From Gammaproteobacteria bacterium (GTDB lineage Bacteria > Pseudomonadota > Gammaproteobacteria > Steroidobacterales > Steroidobacteraceae), in assembly GCA_025359205.1 (NCBI GenBank), contig JANYHD010000006.1, forward strand, positions 1 to 53,515: 53,515 bases of DNA, given 5' to 3'. Position numbers and translations under genes: made by a program. Within the stretch, counting starts at the first letter, position 1. Each line of letters begins with the position of its first letter. Under the pieces are notes generated by a model that worked only from the letters and a program-made list of their open reading frames with translations, made no database searches and was not told the origin of the DNA. Below are positions 46,649 to 53,515 of this stretch, in pieces.

Positions 46649-48070
46649 TCAGCGGGTGATGGTGTCGGTGAGCAGAGCCCGGCCGGTGGCAATCTCAAGG
46701 CCCACGCCGAGCTCGAGCAGATCCTGCCTGAGCTTGCTTTGCTCGATGCGCCGCAGGGCCAGCGCGGCCCGGGCATCTCTGTAGGCGATGACATCCGCAT
46801 TCCGGCTGGCGTAGGCCTGCTCATACCCCTTGGCGAGCAGCTGCAGGTCGACAAGCGACGCGGTGGCACCATCGAGCTGGATGCGCACCACAGCCAGATC
46901 CTCGAGGATCTGCCGCACCTGGGCACGGGCTTCAGCCACACGGGTGACGTAGTCGTCGAACAGTTGCTGGCGGGTAGCCTTCGCCATCGCAATGACGCCC
47001 TGCCGGCGATCGAAAACCGGCAGATCGACGCCGATGGCCCATCCCCGGGTCTTGATATCACTGGTGTCGTTGGCCTTGTTGACGCTCAGGTTGATCTTGG
47101 GAAACTGCGCCAGGACGGCCGAGCGCAAGGTCGATTCCTGGCTCTGGTACCCAAGGGTCAGGGCCACGAGATCCAGTCGGCGCGTCTCCAGTCCGGCCAA
47201 CAGCCTGGATTCGGCCCCGGCATCCGTCTCGAGCGTCGGAAAGTCTTCCGGCGACTTGATCTGCAGCGGAGCGTCCGCGGGCAGCCCCAGGGCGAGATTC
47301 AGCGCGAGGCGGTCGGCGACCAGGGCCTGCTCGAGCGCCAGCCGGGCGTTGCGAGTTTGGGTATACAGATCGGTGGCAGCTGTCAGATCCGCAGCCACTT
47401 TCAGTCCGTGGTCAAAAGACTGGCGGATTACAGCGACGTTATTGGCCAGCCCCGCCTCGATTTCGCGCTGCAGAGGCAGCTGCTCCTGCATCGAGGCAAT
47501 GCGGAAGGCCCGCAGCCGGGCATCCTGCGCCACCTGCCATTCCTGCCAGGCGATCTGCAGATCGACGCTGCGGGCGCTGGCCCTCGCGGCCGCCACGTCG
47601 TCATGGTGCGTCAACAGCGCACCGAGGTCCCAGCTGAACCCGCGCGAGCGGCCTGTGATCAGAGTTGGATCCACGTTGCCATGCGGGACATCGGCGGACT
47701 GGCTCCACTGCGGGTTCGGCAGAATGCCCGCCTGCACCACCTGCGCCTGCGCCAGACCGCGCTGATCGCGCAGCGTCCGCAATTGCGGACTGACAATCAC
47801 CACCATGACCGCAATTTCATCGGGCGTAAATCCGCCCTCGCCGTCGATCTGGAGCGACCTGACGAGCGGGTGGTCGAGCTGTCTAGCAGCGATCTTGACC
47901 GATTCGATGGACCGCGGTCGCAGCGCCTCTTCCACTGTCTGCGCAGTCATGGGCATGCTCCGATAGACGGAGCAGCCGCCGGGTAGAACCAGCAGTGCCG
48001 CGGCCAGGCAGCGCAGACACGCTCGAGCCTGGGTCAAGCAGCATAAGGAGTGGTCGTTGTGCGCAGTCAT
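46649..48070 (-). CDS. TolC-family outer-membrane efflux lipoprotein
   Basis: Protein of 473 residues with a lipoprotein signal ending LPGGC (Cys33) and two OEP repeats rich in Ala, Gln and Arg, predicted to be long alpha-helices (for example RASARSVDLQIAWQEWQVAQDARL and RVAEARAQVRQILEDLAVV). It is the outer-membrane channel of the tripartite efflux set. It follows the YncE-like gene by 18 bp and is followed by the adaptor after 11 bp. Confidence 0.9.
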   Translation of the reverse strand: MTAHNDHSLCCLTQARACLRCLAAALLVLPGGCSVYRSMPMTAQTVEEALRPRSIESVKIAARQLDHPLVRSLQIDGEGGFTPDEIAVMVVIVSPQLRTLRDQRGLAQAQVVQAGILPNPQWSQSADVPHGNVDPTLITGRSRGFSWDLGALLTHHDDVAAARASARSVDLQIAWQEWQVAQDARLRAFRIASMQEQLPLQREIEAGLANNVAVIRQSFDHGLKVAADLTAATDLYTQTRNARLALEQALVADRLALNLALGLPADAPLQIKSPEDFPTLETDAGAESRLLAGLETRRLDLVALTLGYQSQESTLRSAVLAQFPKINLSVNKANDTSDIKTRGWAIGVDLPVFDRRQGVIAMAKATRQQLFDDYVTRVAEARAQVRQILEDLAVVRIQLDGATASLVDLQLLAKGYEQAYASRNADVIAYRDARAALALRRIEQSKLRQDLLELGVGLEIATGRALLTDTITR

Positions 48071-48088
48071 TGGCAGCCCAATATTGCA

Positions 48089-49138
48089 CTACTGGCCCAC
48101 CACTAATATACCGAAGCTCTCCGGGATCATCGGTGGCCGGGGTTCCGGCTGCGTCTGGGTGGGCGGCGGCGGCGTACCAAAGCGGGCTGCAGGCAGGTAA
48201 ATTCGCCCGCTCTTGTTGTCCAGCGCAATCGTCCGCGCGCCCGGCTCGGTGACAAGGTTTTGCAGCACCTTGTAATGATCCGGCCCATCCTCGTGAACCA
48301 CCGTCAGCGTGCCGTCGCGGTTGGATACGAAGATCAGGCGGCGGCGACCGTCAAATTCCGCGCCATCCGGATCGGCGCCAATGGGCACAGTTGCGACCAC
48401 GGCACCAGTGTCGGCATTCACTGCAACCAGCTGCCGGTTGCCGCACGCGACAAACAGACGATGGCGAGCGGGATCGTAGGCAATCCCAGTCGGCCCTTCT
48501 CCCGGCGCCACCGGCCACTTGGCCATCGATTTCAGCGTGTGCGTATCAAAGACGTGCACGACACTTTGGTCCTCGTCATTTACGAACGCACGCCCGTGCC
48601 CGTCAAAGGCGAGCTGTTCAAGCTTACTGCCCTGCAACGTCACGCTCCCCACGATGGCGCCGGTATCAGGCGAAATAACCGTGACGTCACTCGGAGTGCC
48701 GCCATTGACGACATAGACGTGCCGCGTCTCCGGATCGTATTCGATGGCATCCGGATTGACGCCCGTATACCGAATCACCATCAATGACCGCAGCGTCTGC
48801 AAATCGAACATCGTCACGGTGCGGTCAGCCCCGTTGCTGGTGAAGCCGTGAGCATATTCCGCTGCCAATGCAATGCCGTGCACGCCGTTGGTACCCGGGA
48901 TCTGGCCGATCACCTTGCCGGTGGCCGTATTCAATACCTCCACGCGGCTGCGGTGGGCGATGTACAGACGCTGCGCCTCGGCATCCAGACGCAGGAAATC
49001 GTAGCCACCCTCCTGACCACCGATAGCGATGTGCTCCAGAACCCGAAACGGGCCGTCAAGCTCCCCGGCCACACTCAGACCCGCCGCGCCAACACAAGCC
49101 AGCACGACCCAAACTCCGACAGGTGCACGAGTGCTCAC
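48089..49138 (-). CDS. Exported YncE/YVTN-family beta-propeller (copy 2)
   Basis: Protein of 349 residues with a signal peptide (WVVLACVGAAGLSVAG) and propeller repeats: QRLYIAHRSRVEVLNTATG, RHVYVVNGGTPSDVTVISPDTG, HRLFVACGNRQLVAVNADTG and RRLIFVSNRDGTLTVV. The C-terminus has a Pro-rich linker (TPPPPTQTQPEPRPP) and a short tail. The GTG start has a strong GGAGGTGA. It is the first gene of the channel-adaptor-pump operon and divergent from the two-component regulator. It is a paralogue-like partner of the propeller at 39901-40965, though the two are not near-identical. Confidence 0.86.
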   Translation of the reverse strand: MSTRAPVGVWVVLACVGAAGLSVAGELDGPFRVLEHIAIGGQEGGYDFLRLDAEAQRLYIAHRSRVEVLNTATGKVIGQIPGTNGVHGIALAAEYAHGFTSNGADRTVTMFDLQTLRSLMVIRYTGVNPDAIEYDPETRHVYVVNGGTPSDVTVISPDTGAIVGSVTLQGSKLEQLAFDGHGRAFVNDEDQSVVHVFDTHTLKSMAKWPVAPGEGPTGIAYDPARHRLFVACGNRQLVAVNADTGAVVATVPIGADPDGAEFDGRRRLIFVSNRDGTLTVVHEDGPDHYKVLQNLVTEPGARTIALDNKSGRIYLPAARFGTPPPPTQTQPEPRPPMIPESFGILVVGQ

Positions 49139-49181
49139 GATTCACCTCCAGCGATCTGCCATGATTCTACCCGCACCAGCT

Positions 49182-49235
49182 AGGCTACAGCGCGAACCTG
49201 ACGCGACTATGAAGGCTTTCTGAACGGGATTTCAG
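49182..49235 (-). promoter_or_regulatory. Promoter with 11-bp-stepped 5-mers, YncE/RND operon
   Basis: Read on the minus strand: CTGAA, six bases, TTCAG, six bases, TTCAT, six bases, GTCAG, ten bases, then TAGCCT (-10; 49187-49182). Spacing is identical to the promoter at 42288-42341. The first two 5-mers form CTGAA-N6-TTCAG, a symmetric site also facing the divergent regulator gene, whose likely -10 TATACT is at 49263-49268. Confidence 0.6.
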
Positions 49236-49330
49236 GTGCTCGCAGGATCAGGATGCTGTTCGTATACTGGGAGCCGCGGATCTTTCCCGCGAATCGAGCG
49301 CACGGAACCTGCTGTCATGGAGAAGCGCGC

Positions 49331-49996
49331 ATGAAGATTCTCGTCGTCGAGGACCAGACGCGCCTCGCACATCTGGTCAAGCAGGGCCTGAGCGAGCGGG
49401 CCTACACCGTCACCACGGTGGGCACCTGCGCCCAGGCGCGCGACACGCTCTGTGAGGACAATTTCGATCTGATCATTCTCGATCTCGGTCTGCCGGATGG
49501 CGACGGGCTCGATCTGCTGCGTGAATGGCGTCGTTCCGGCTTCAAGGAACCCGTGCTGATACTGAGCGCCCGTGACGCCGTGCAGGACCGGATCAAGGGG
49601 CTCGACCTCGGTGCCGACGACTACCTGCCCAAGCCCTTCAGCCTCGAGGAACTGCTGGCTCGGGTACGTTCGCAACTGCGCCGGCAGTCGGATGTCAAAG
49701 AGACGGTGCTGGAGTGCCGGGGTATCCGGCTTGACCTGCTGCATCACACAGCACAGGTTCACGGCAAGCAAGTGGATCTCACTCGCAGGGAATTTGCACT
49801 GCTGGAAATCTTCATGCAGAGCCCGGGCAGAATTCTCACGCGCACGTTCATCTCCGAGAAGATCTGGGCCTCTCACTTCGAGGTCGACACCAACCTGCTC
49901 GATGTCTACATGAGTCGGCTGCGCGCCAAGCTGGAGACCCATGCCGACAAGCCTCTATTCAAGACTGTGCGCGGTGTGGGCTACCAGCTGCTGTGA
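49331..49996 (+). CDS. OmpR-family response regulator
   Basis: Regulator of 221 residues: a receiver domain with phosphorylation site Asp51 in IILDLGLPDGDG and Lys101 in LPKPFS, and a winged-helix domain ending FKTVRGVGYQLL. The pattern is like CusR/QseB-type regulators. GGAGAAG precedes the ATG; the longer frame is rejected. It is divergent from the YncE/RND operon and coupled to the kinase gene by a GTGA overlap. It is the best candidate to bind the 11-bp-stepped promoters at 49182, 42288 and 51489. The signal is unknown. Confidence 0.95.
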   Translation: MKILVVEDQTRLAHLVKQGLSERAYTVTTVGTCAQARDTLCEDNFDLIILDLGLPDGDGLDLLREWRRSGFKEPVLILSARDAVQDRIKGLDLGADDYLPKPFSLEELLARVRSQLRRQSDVKETVLECRGIRLDLLHHTAQVHGKQVDLTRREFALLEIFMQSPGRILTRTFISEKIWASHFEVDTNLLDVYMSRLRAKLETHADKPLFKTVRGVGYQLL

Positions 49997-51396
49997 GGTC
50001 CATCAGCACCCGGTTGGCGGTGTGGTACGCAGCGGCGGCAACGCTGACGCTGGCCTGCCTGTTCGTGGTCGGCTATCAATTGCTGCAGACCTACCTGATC
50101 GATGGGCTGGATCTGCTCAACTCTGCGGAATTCGAGCAGATCAAGGCGCACCTGGGAAACGACTACATGACCCAGAGCACCAGGATCATAGACGAGCGGG
50201 TCCGCGAAACGACCGAATTCTCCTCGGTGTTGTTCTATATCGAACTCGACAGTCCACAGCGGGGCACGGTGTTCTCATCGCGCAACCTGCAGGCCCTGGC
50301 CATTCCGGACATTCCCGGGCAGCACCGTTACAACGCCGAGCTACCCCGCATCGGGGAATTGCGCGTCGCGGAATTTGTCCTGCCCTTTCTGGACATCACC
50401 ATCGCCACGCCGTTGAGTCCGGTGCGCAAGGTGATGGAGGGTTATGTCGAGGTGTGCGCCTGGCTGCTGGCAGCGATGCTCGGCGCCAGCGTCTTGATCG
50501 GTTTCGGCCTGAGCCGCCTGGCATTACGCCCGATGCGGCTCATGCGCGAGACTGCCAATCGCATCCGTTCGGATAACCTCAGCGAACGCATTCCGGTAAT
50601 GCAGGTCCAGGACGAAGTATCCGATCTGGCGCGGCTGCTCAACCAGATGTTCGACCGCCTGGAGTCCGCCTTCAAGCAGGTTCGCAACTTCACCGCCGAG
50701 GCCTCGCATGAGTTGAAGACGCCGTTGTCGCTGGTGCGGCTACAGGCCGAAAAGCTCCTGGTCGGCGGCAACCTCTCGGCCTCGAACGAGGAGGCGGTGC
50801 AAATGCAGCTTGAAGAGCTGGCACGCGTCAACCAGATTATCGATGAGATGCTGTTTCTGTCACGGGCCGAAGCTCGTGCAATCACATTGCAGTGCAAAGC
50901 CAATGATCCAGAGCGCTTTCTGAAAAGCTTTGCCCTCGACGCACGGGTGCTGGCGGAGCACGGCGGGCAAGAATTTCTGACCCTGCACGAAGGGGTCGGC
51001 TGCGTCTCGTTTGATGACAAGCGAATCCGCCAGGTACTGTTGAACCTCCTGGCCAATGCGCTCGCCGTCTCGCCGCCTGGGGGCATGGTGACGCTCCGTT
51101 CACAGCTCGGCGCCAAGGAGTGGCGCGTCAGCGTGGAGGACCAGGGACCGGGGCTTCCGTGCGATCAGCACGAGCGAATTTTCGATCGATTCGTACGCGT
51201 CAATCCACGCGACACCGACGGGCGCGGCAGCGGCTTGGGTCTGGCCATCTGCCGTAGCATCATCATGCTGCACCAAGGGCACATCTTTGCCGAGAGTGGG
51301 AAAGAGGGGCACGGCCTGAGTGTGGTCTTCACAATTCCCGTGACACTTGCCGCGGCGACGGCAGAATTGGGCGGCTTGCGCCAAGTCGGCCGCTGA
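49993..51396 (+). CDS. Sensor histidine kinase
   Basis: Inner-membrane kinase of 467 residues: helix 1 (about 8-32), a periplasmic domain of about 110 residues (FEQIKAHLGNDYMTQ...), helix 2 (about 152-175), HAMP, HisKA with His239 in ASHELKTPLS, and an ATPase domain with NLLANALAVSP, DQGPGLP and GSGLGLAI. It resembles the CusS/QseC group by layout. It starts with a GTG overlapping the regulator stop. It probably phosphorylates the adjacent regulator and controls the surrounding efflux/propeller operons. Confidence 0.94.
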   Translation: MRSISTRLAVWYAAAATLTLACLFVVGYQLLQTYLIDGLDLLNSAEFEQIKAHLGNDYMTQSTRIIDERVRETTEFSSVLFYIELDSPQRGTVFSSRNLQALAIPDIPGQHRYNAELPRIGELRVAEFVLPFLDITIATPLSPVRKVMEGYVEVCAWLLAAMLGASVLIGFGLSRLALRPMRLMRETANRIRSDNLSERIPVMQVQDEVSDLARLLNQMFDRLESAFKQVRNFTAEASHELKTPLSLVRLQAEKLLVGGNLSASNEEAVQMQLEELARVNQIIDEMLFLSRAEARAITLQCKANDPERFLKSFALDARVLAEHGGQEFLTLHEGVGCVSFDDKRIRQVLLNLLANALAVSPPGGMVTLRSQLGAKEWRVSVEDQGPGLPCDQHERIFDRFVRVNPRDTDGRGSGLGLAICRSIIMLHQGHIFAESGKEGHGLSVVFTIPVTLAAATAELGGLRQVGR

Positions 51397-52170
51397 CAGC
51401 AGACTTGCTTTTGCGAACATGAACGGCGCCTAACAGCGGCGCGACTCCAGACCCTGCTCTGCCTCGGTCGGTCGGTCGGGTTGTCGACCTTAGGGAAACG
51501 TCAGAAATCGTTCAGAGTCCGTTTAGCTGGCTCCGCTAAATCGCGGTCGCGCTGCGGACATCAAAAGGGGGATTTCTGGTGTTCAAGACAAGACCAATGG
51601 CGTTCCGCGTGCTGGATTTTGGCGCTTTCCCGCGAGCCGATTGACCTCGGTCAAACGCCACGCGCCGGTTCGCCGGCATGTCTGCACAGCTTGGCCGGAG
51701 AGCCGCGCCCGCTGTCGCGTCCGGCGTCTTCGTGGGTGATTCACGGCGGCGACCCGGAACTCACAGGCCGTATACAGCACCCGCTCTGTATGGGAGAAAC
51801 GAGTACCGGTAGCTTGCGTCTTCTTCATAATCTCGAGCACCGAGGCGCTCGTGGCTGCCGTGTGCCTGTACCGCTGTGTCATCGTGCCCGCTACTGCAAA
51901 TACAGATCCTGCTGGAGTGCGTGAAAAGGTTAGACGTCTCCCGATGGTCTATTCAACCGTCTTGGTTCGCCGACAATGGAGTGGCGAGCAGCGACAATTG
52001 CCATCGATTCGATAGGATCAGGTCCATCCGGGTTGCCTGGCTGTACGGACCTGCTTACCCGGTAGCGACGTCGCGACCCGCATCGCCCGGATTGCGCTGA
52101 CCGCCCGCCGCCCACCTATCGACGTCCCCCCGCTTTTGAGTAGCACTAGGGTTTAGAGTCTAACCCCGGC
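51397..52170. other. Gene-poor stretch between kinase gene and IS element
   Basis: 774 bp with no recognisable gene; open frames here have no family features. Contents seen: GGTC repeated three times near 51467, a promoter-like array (51489-51542), a 21-codon frame from a GTG at 51579 with GGGGG upstream, and the perfect palindrome TTGACC-TC-GGTCAA at 51641-51654. It may be the remains of a gene or operon cut off when the IS arrived. Confidence 0.5.
51489..51542 (+). promoter_or_regulatory. Third 11-bp-stepped array, orphan promoter
   Basis: CTTAG (51489), GTCAG (51500), TTCAG (51511) and TTTAG (51522) lie at exact 11-bp steps, then ten bases, then TAAATC (51537-51542). The spacing matches the promoters at 42288 and 49182. 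A stem TTTAGC/GCTAAA overlaps the last 5-mer. Only a 21-codon frame follows, so the target gene appears lost. Confidence 0.5.
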
Positions 52171-52202
52171 TGAGGTTGGTCCGGTTTTCGTGGCAGTGAT
52201 AA

Positions 52203-53057
52203 CTAGAGTTTGGATGCCTCGAAGTCGGTTTCCTGACCTTTCATCGCAAACTCACTCGGGGTCAGTCGACCAAGTGAGCCGTGGGGGCGCTGATGATTGT
52301 AGTCATGCTTCCACGTTCCCAAAATCTCCCGCGCCTGATCCAGCGTAGCAAACTCATGCACGTTTAAACACTCATCACGAAGCCGCCCGTTGAACGACTC
52401 GATGAAGCAGTTCTCGGTCGGCTTTCCAGGTCGGATGAAATCCAGCTTCACTCCTCGCAAGTAGCACCACTCGTCGAGCACTTTGGAAATAAAACCCGTT
52501 CCGTGATCGACAGTTATCGCGTAGGGCAGCGGGCGACCCTGCGCAATCTCGTTCATCGCATCGACGACGCTTTGGCCGCTCAGCGCGAAGTCCGCCTCCA
52601 GGGCCACGCATTGCCGATGCCACTTGTCGATGACCGTCAGCACGCGAAACTTCCTTCCGGTAGATAGCTGATCATGGACAAAATCCATCGCCCAGTACTG
52701 CCCACCGCCCGTGGCCGTGGGAGCCGGGCCACGGTGCAAACTGATGCGCTTGCGCCGGCGGGTTCTCATACGTACCTGGAGGCCCTCCAGCTTGTACAGC
52801 CGATGCACTCGGTTGCGACCTATCCGCCAGCCCTCTCGGGTCAGCAAGATGTGCAGCCGCTCGTACCCGAAACGGGGTCGTGCCGTCGCCAACTCCCGCA
52901 TCCGCTGCCGCAACACACTGCAGTCGCGCGCCTGGGAGTGGTAGTACCACGTCGCGTTGCGCAGGCAACTGAGCTTGCAGGACCTGCGTATGCTCAGCTG
53001 GAAGCAATCCCGTATCCATCGTGCAATGTCCCTGCGCCTGGGCGTGGCTAGATCTTT
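52203..53057 (-). CDS. IS3-family transposase OrfB (DDE catalytic part, made by -1 frameshift)
   Basis: The frame is open through about 53060 and reads LATPRRRDIARWIRDCF, then a region that includes YYHSQARD, then a helix-turn-helix-like FGYERLHILL and an rve catalytic core with Asp in YWAMDFVHDQ, Asp in ITVDHGTGF and Glu in FIESFNGRLRDE, the D-D-35-E arrangement. There is no suitable own start; the first internal one is a GTG at 52914-52916. Slippage on A-AAA-AAG at about 53060-53054 joins it to OrfA and gives the OrfAB transposase. Confidence 0.88.
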   Translation of the reverse strand, partial: KDLATPRRRDIARWIRDCFQLSIRRSCKLSCLRNATWYYHSQARDCSVLRQRMRELATARPRFGYERLHILLTREGWRIGRNRVHRLYKLEGLQVRMRTRRRKRISLHRGPAPTATGGGQYWAMDFVHDQLSTGRKFRVLTVIDKWHRQCVALEADFALSGQSVVDAMNEIAQGRPLPYAITVDHGTGFISKVLDEWCYLRGVKLDFIRPGKPTENCFIESFNGRLRDECLNVHEFATLDQAREILGTWKHDYNHQRPHGSLGRLTPSEFAMKGQETDFEASKL

Positions 53058-53314
53058 TTTTTAAGCACTTCCTGCAGCACGTGCCGATCCAGCGTCAGAT
53101 CGGCTACCAAGCGCTTGAGCCGGGCGTTCTCGTCCCGCAGCTGCCGCAGCTCTCGGACCTCCAGAAGCCCCATGTTGGCGTAGCGCTTCTTCCAGACGTA
53201 GTACGTCGCCTCGCTGATCCCCATCTGCCGGCAGACATCCGCAATCGGCTGGCCGGCATCCCCTTGCTTCAGGGCAAACAGAATCTGCTCCTCGGTGTAC
53301 CTGGACTTCTTCAT
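53048..53314 (-). CDS. IS3-family transposase OrfA (HTH_Tnp_1)
   Basis: Protein of 88 residues: the HTH domain KSRYTEEQILFALKQGDAG, DVCRQMGISEATYYVWKKRY, then a leucine-zipper-like region (LRQLRDENARLKRLVADLTL). It binds the element ends and is the N-terminal part of the fused transposase. GGAGAGGAAG precedes the ATG. The frame ends CTT AAA AAA AAG ATC TAG, which contains the slippery heptamer. Confidence 0.92.
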   Translation of the reverse strand: MKKSRYTEEQILFALKQGDAGQPIADVCRQMGISEATYYVWKKRYANMGLLEVRELRQLRDENARLKRLVADLTLDRHVLQEVLKKKI

Positions 53315-53396
53315 CGCTTCCTCTCCTTGCCAAACAAGGACTCCGGAAGCACCTTACTCCAGTTCTAAATGACTACGAAAATCCGGGGTGACGTCA

Positions 53397-53445
53397 GCGC
53401 GCCTGGAGAGATTCGAACCCTCGACCTTTTGAATCGCAGGTCGTT
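53397..53445 (-). tRNA. Possible tRNA 3'-half remnant
   Basis: Read on the minus strand, GAGGG-TTCGAAT-CTCTC (53422-53406) is a good T-arm, preceded by a variable-loop-like AGGTC and a 5-bp stem GACCT/AGGTC with a 10-base loop in place of the usual 7. No D-arm or matching acceptor 5' strand is found in the remaining bases, so an intact tRNA is not supported. The IS end lies directly at its 3' side. Confidence 0.3.
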
Positions 53446-53515
53446 GGAATCACCAAATCGAAAATTGGGTAACTTGTAACGTATCGATCTATAAACCGCG
53501 CCACCGTGACATTGT

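Larger units (their letters stand above)
52171..53396 (-). mobile_element. IS3-family insertion sequence
   Basis: About 1.23 kb. It encodes OrfA and OrfB in overlapping frames with a -1 slippery site. Ends are placed by imperfect inverted repeats: the left end begins TGAGGTTGGTCCGG-TTTTCGT at 52171 and the right end, read inward on the minus strand from 53396, TGACGTCACCCCGGATTTTCGT. No convincing target-site duplication is seen, so the ends are accurate only to several bases. Both frames are open and the element may be functional. Confidence 0.8.

Noticed and set aside
51410..51450. Hairpin of the form GGCGCC...GGCGC as a terminator after the kinase gene
   Set aside because: The stem is imperfect and no T-run follows.
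51583..51924. Open frames on both strands in the gene-poor stretch
   Set aside because: No start signal, no family likeness and atypical composition; not supported as genes.
1..53515. CRISPR array, rRNA operon, prophage or toxin-antitoxin pair
   Set aside because: No regularly spaced repeats, rRNA-like sequence, phage structural genes or toxin-antitoxin pair were found on reading the window; the HTH gene at 19449 lacks a toxin partner.

Overview
This is a GC-rich stretch of an accessory-rich chromosome from a proteobacterium. It has TonB-dependent uptake, a Caulobacter-type oxidative xylose pathway, a complete kdp operon with kdpDE, and MdtABC-type RND efflux. The mix suggests a Steroidobacter- or Xanthomonas-like gammaproteobacterium, but no rRNA or housekeeping marker is present to fix this. 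Genes are packed tightly, with many ATGA/GTGA stop-start overlaps.

Positions 1-9100 hold sugar catabolism. A plus-strand Weimberg-type xylose operon runs from the 3' end of a ketoglutarate-semialdehyde dehydrogenase through xylose dehydrogenase (xylB), xylonate dehydratase (xylD) and a xylose/proton symporter (xylE) to an unrecognised exported 639-residue protein. A SemiSWEET transporter and a TPP-dependent enzyme diverge from a region holding a perfect 8-bp palindrome.

Positions 8088-13341 are a minus-strand run: M20 amidohydrolase, extended SDR, PuuE-like cyclic-ureide hydrolase, TudS-like protein, unknown 139-residue protein and aldo/keto reductase. Its logic resembles desulfuration and ring opening of a ureide-like compound. 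An SDR, then a divergent MFS/SMP-30 pair and a TonB-dependent receptor, complete the uptake/catabolic part (to 19266). A DUF2975 remnant, a small HTH regulator and a cation/proton antiporter follow.

Positions 21094-29141 carry kdpFABCDE, preceded by a 30-residue membrane peptide and a promoter with an 11-bp direct repeat. Positions 29407-37182 carry mdtABC; MdtC contains a 24-glycine tract and a Ser/Ala/Thr-rich insert. A PHB-depolymerase-family esterase follows.

Positions 38551-51542 are the most unusual part. Two minus-strand operons sit next to a two-component system. One encodes a periplasmic triple-repeat protein, a YncE-like beta-propeller, a ThuA-like exported protein and cytochrome b561. 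The other encodes a second YncE-like propeller, a lipoprotein TolC-type channel, an adaptor and an RND pump. Their promoters share the same architecture: four 5-mers at 11-bp steps, then exactly 10 bp, then a -10 element. A third copy lies just after the histidine kinase gene. I infer one response-regulator regulon that couples efflux to a periplasmic redox or sensing module; I know of no described system with this composition.

The right end is a gene-poor, apparently decayed 774-bp stretch, an IS3-family element with an A-AAA-AAG frameshift site, and a T-arm-like tRNA remnant.
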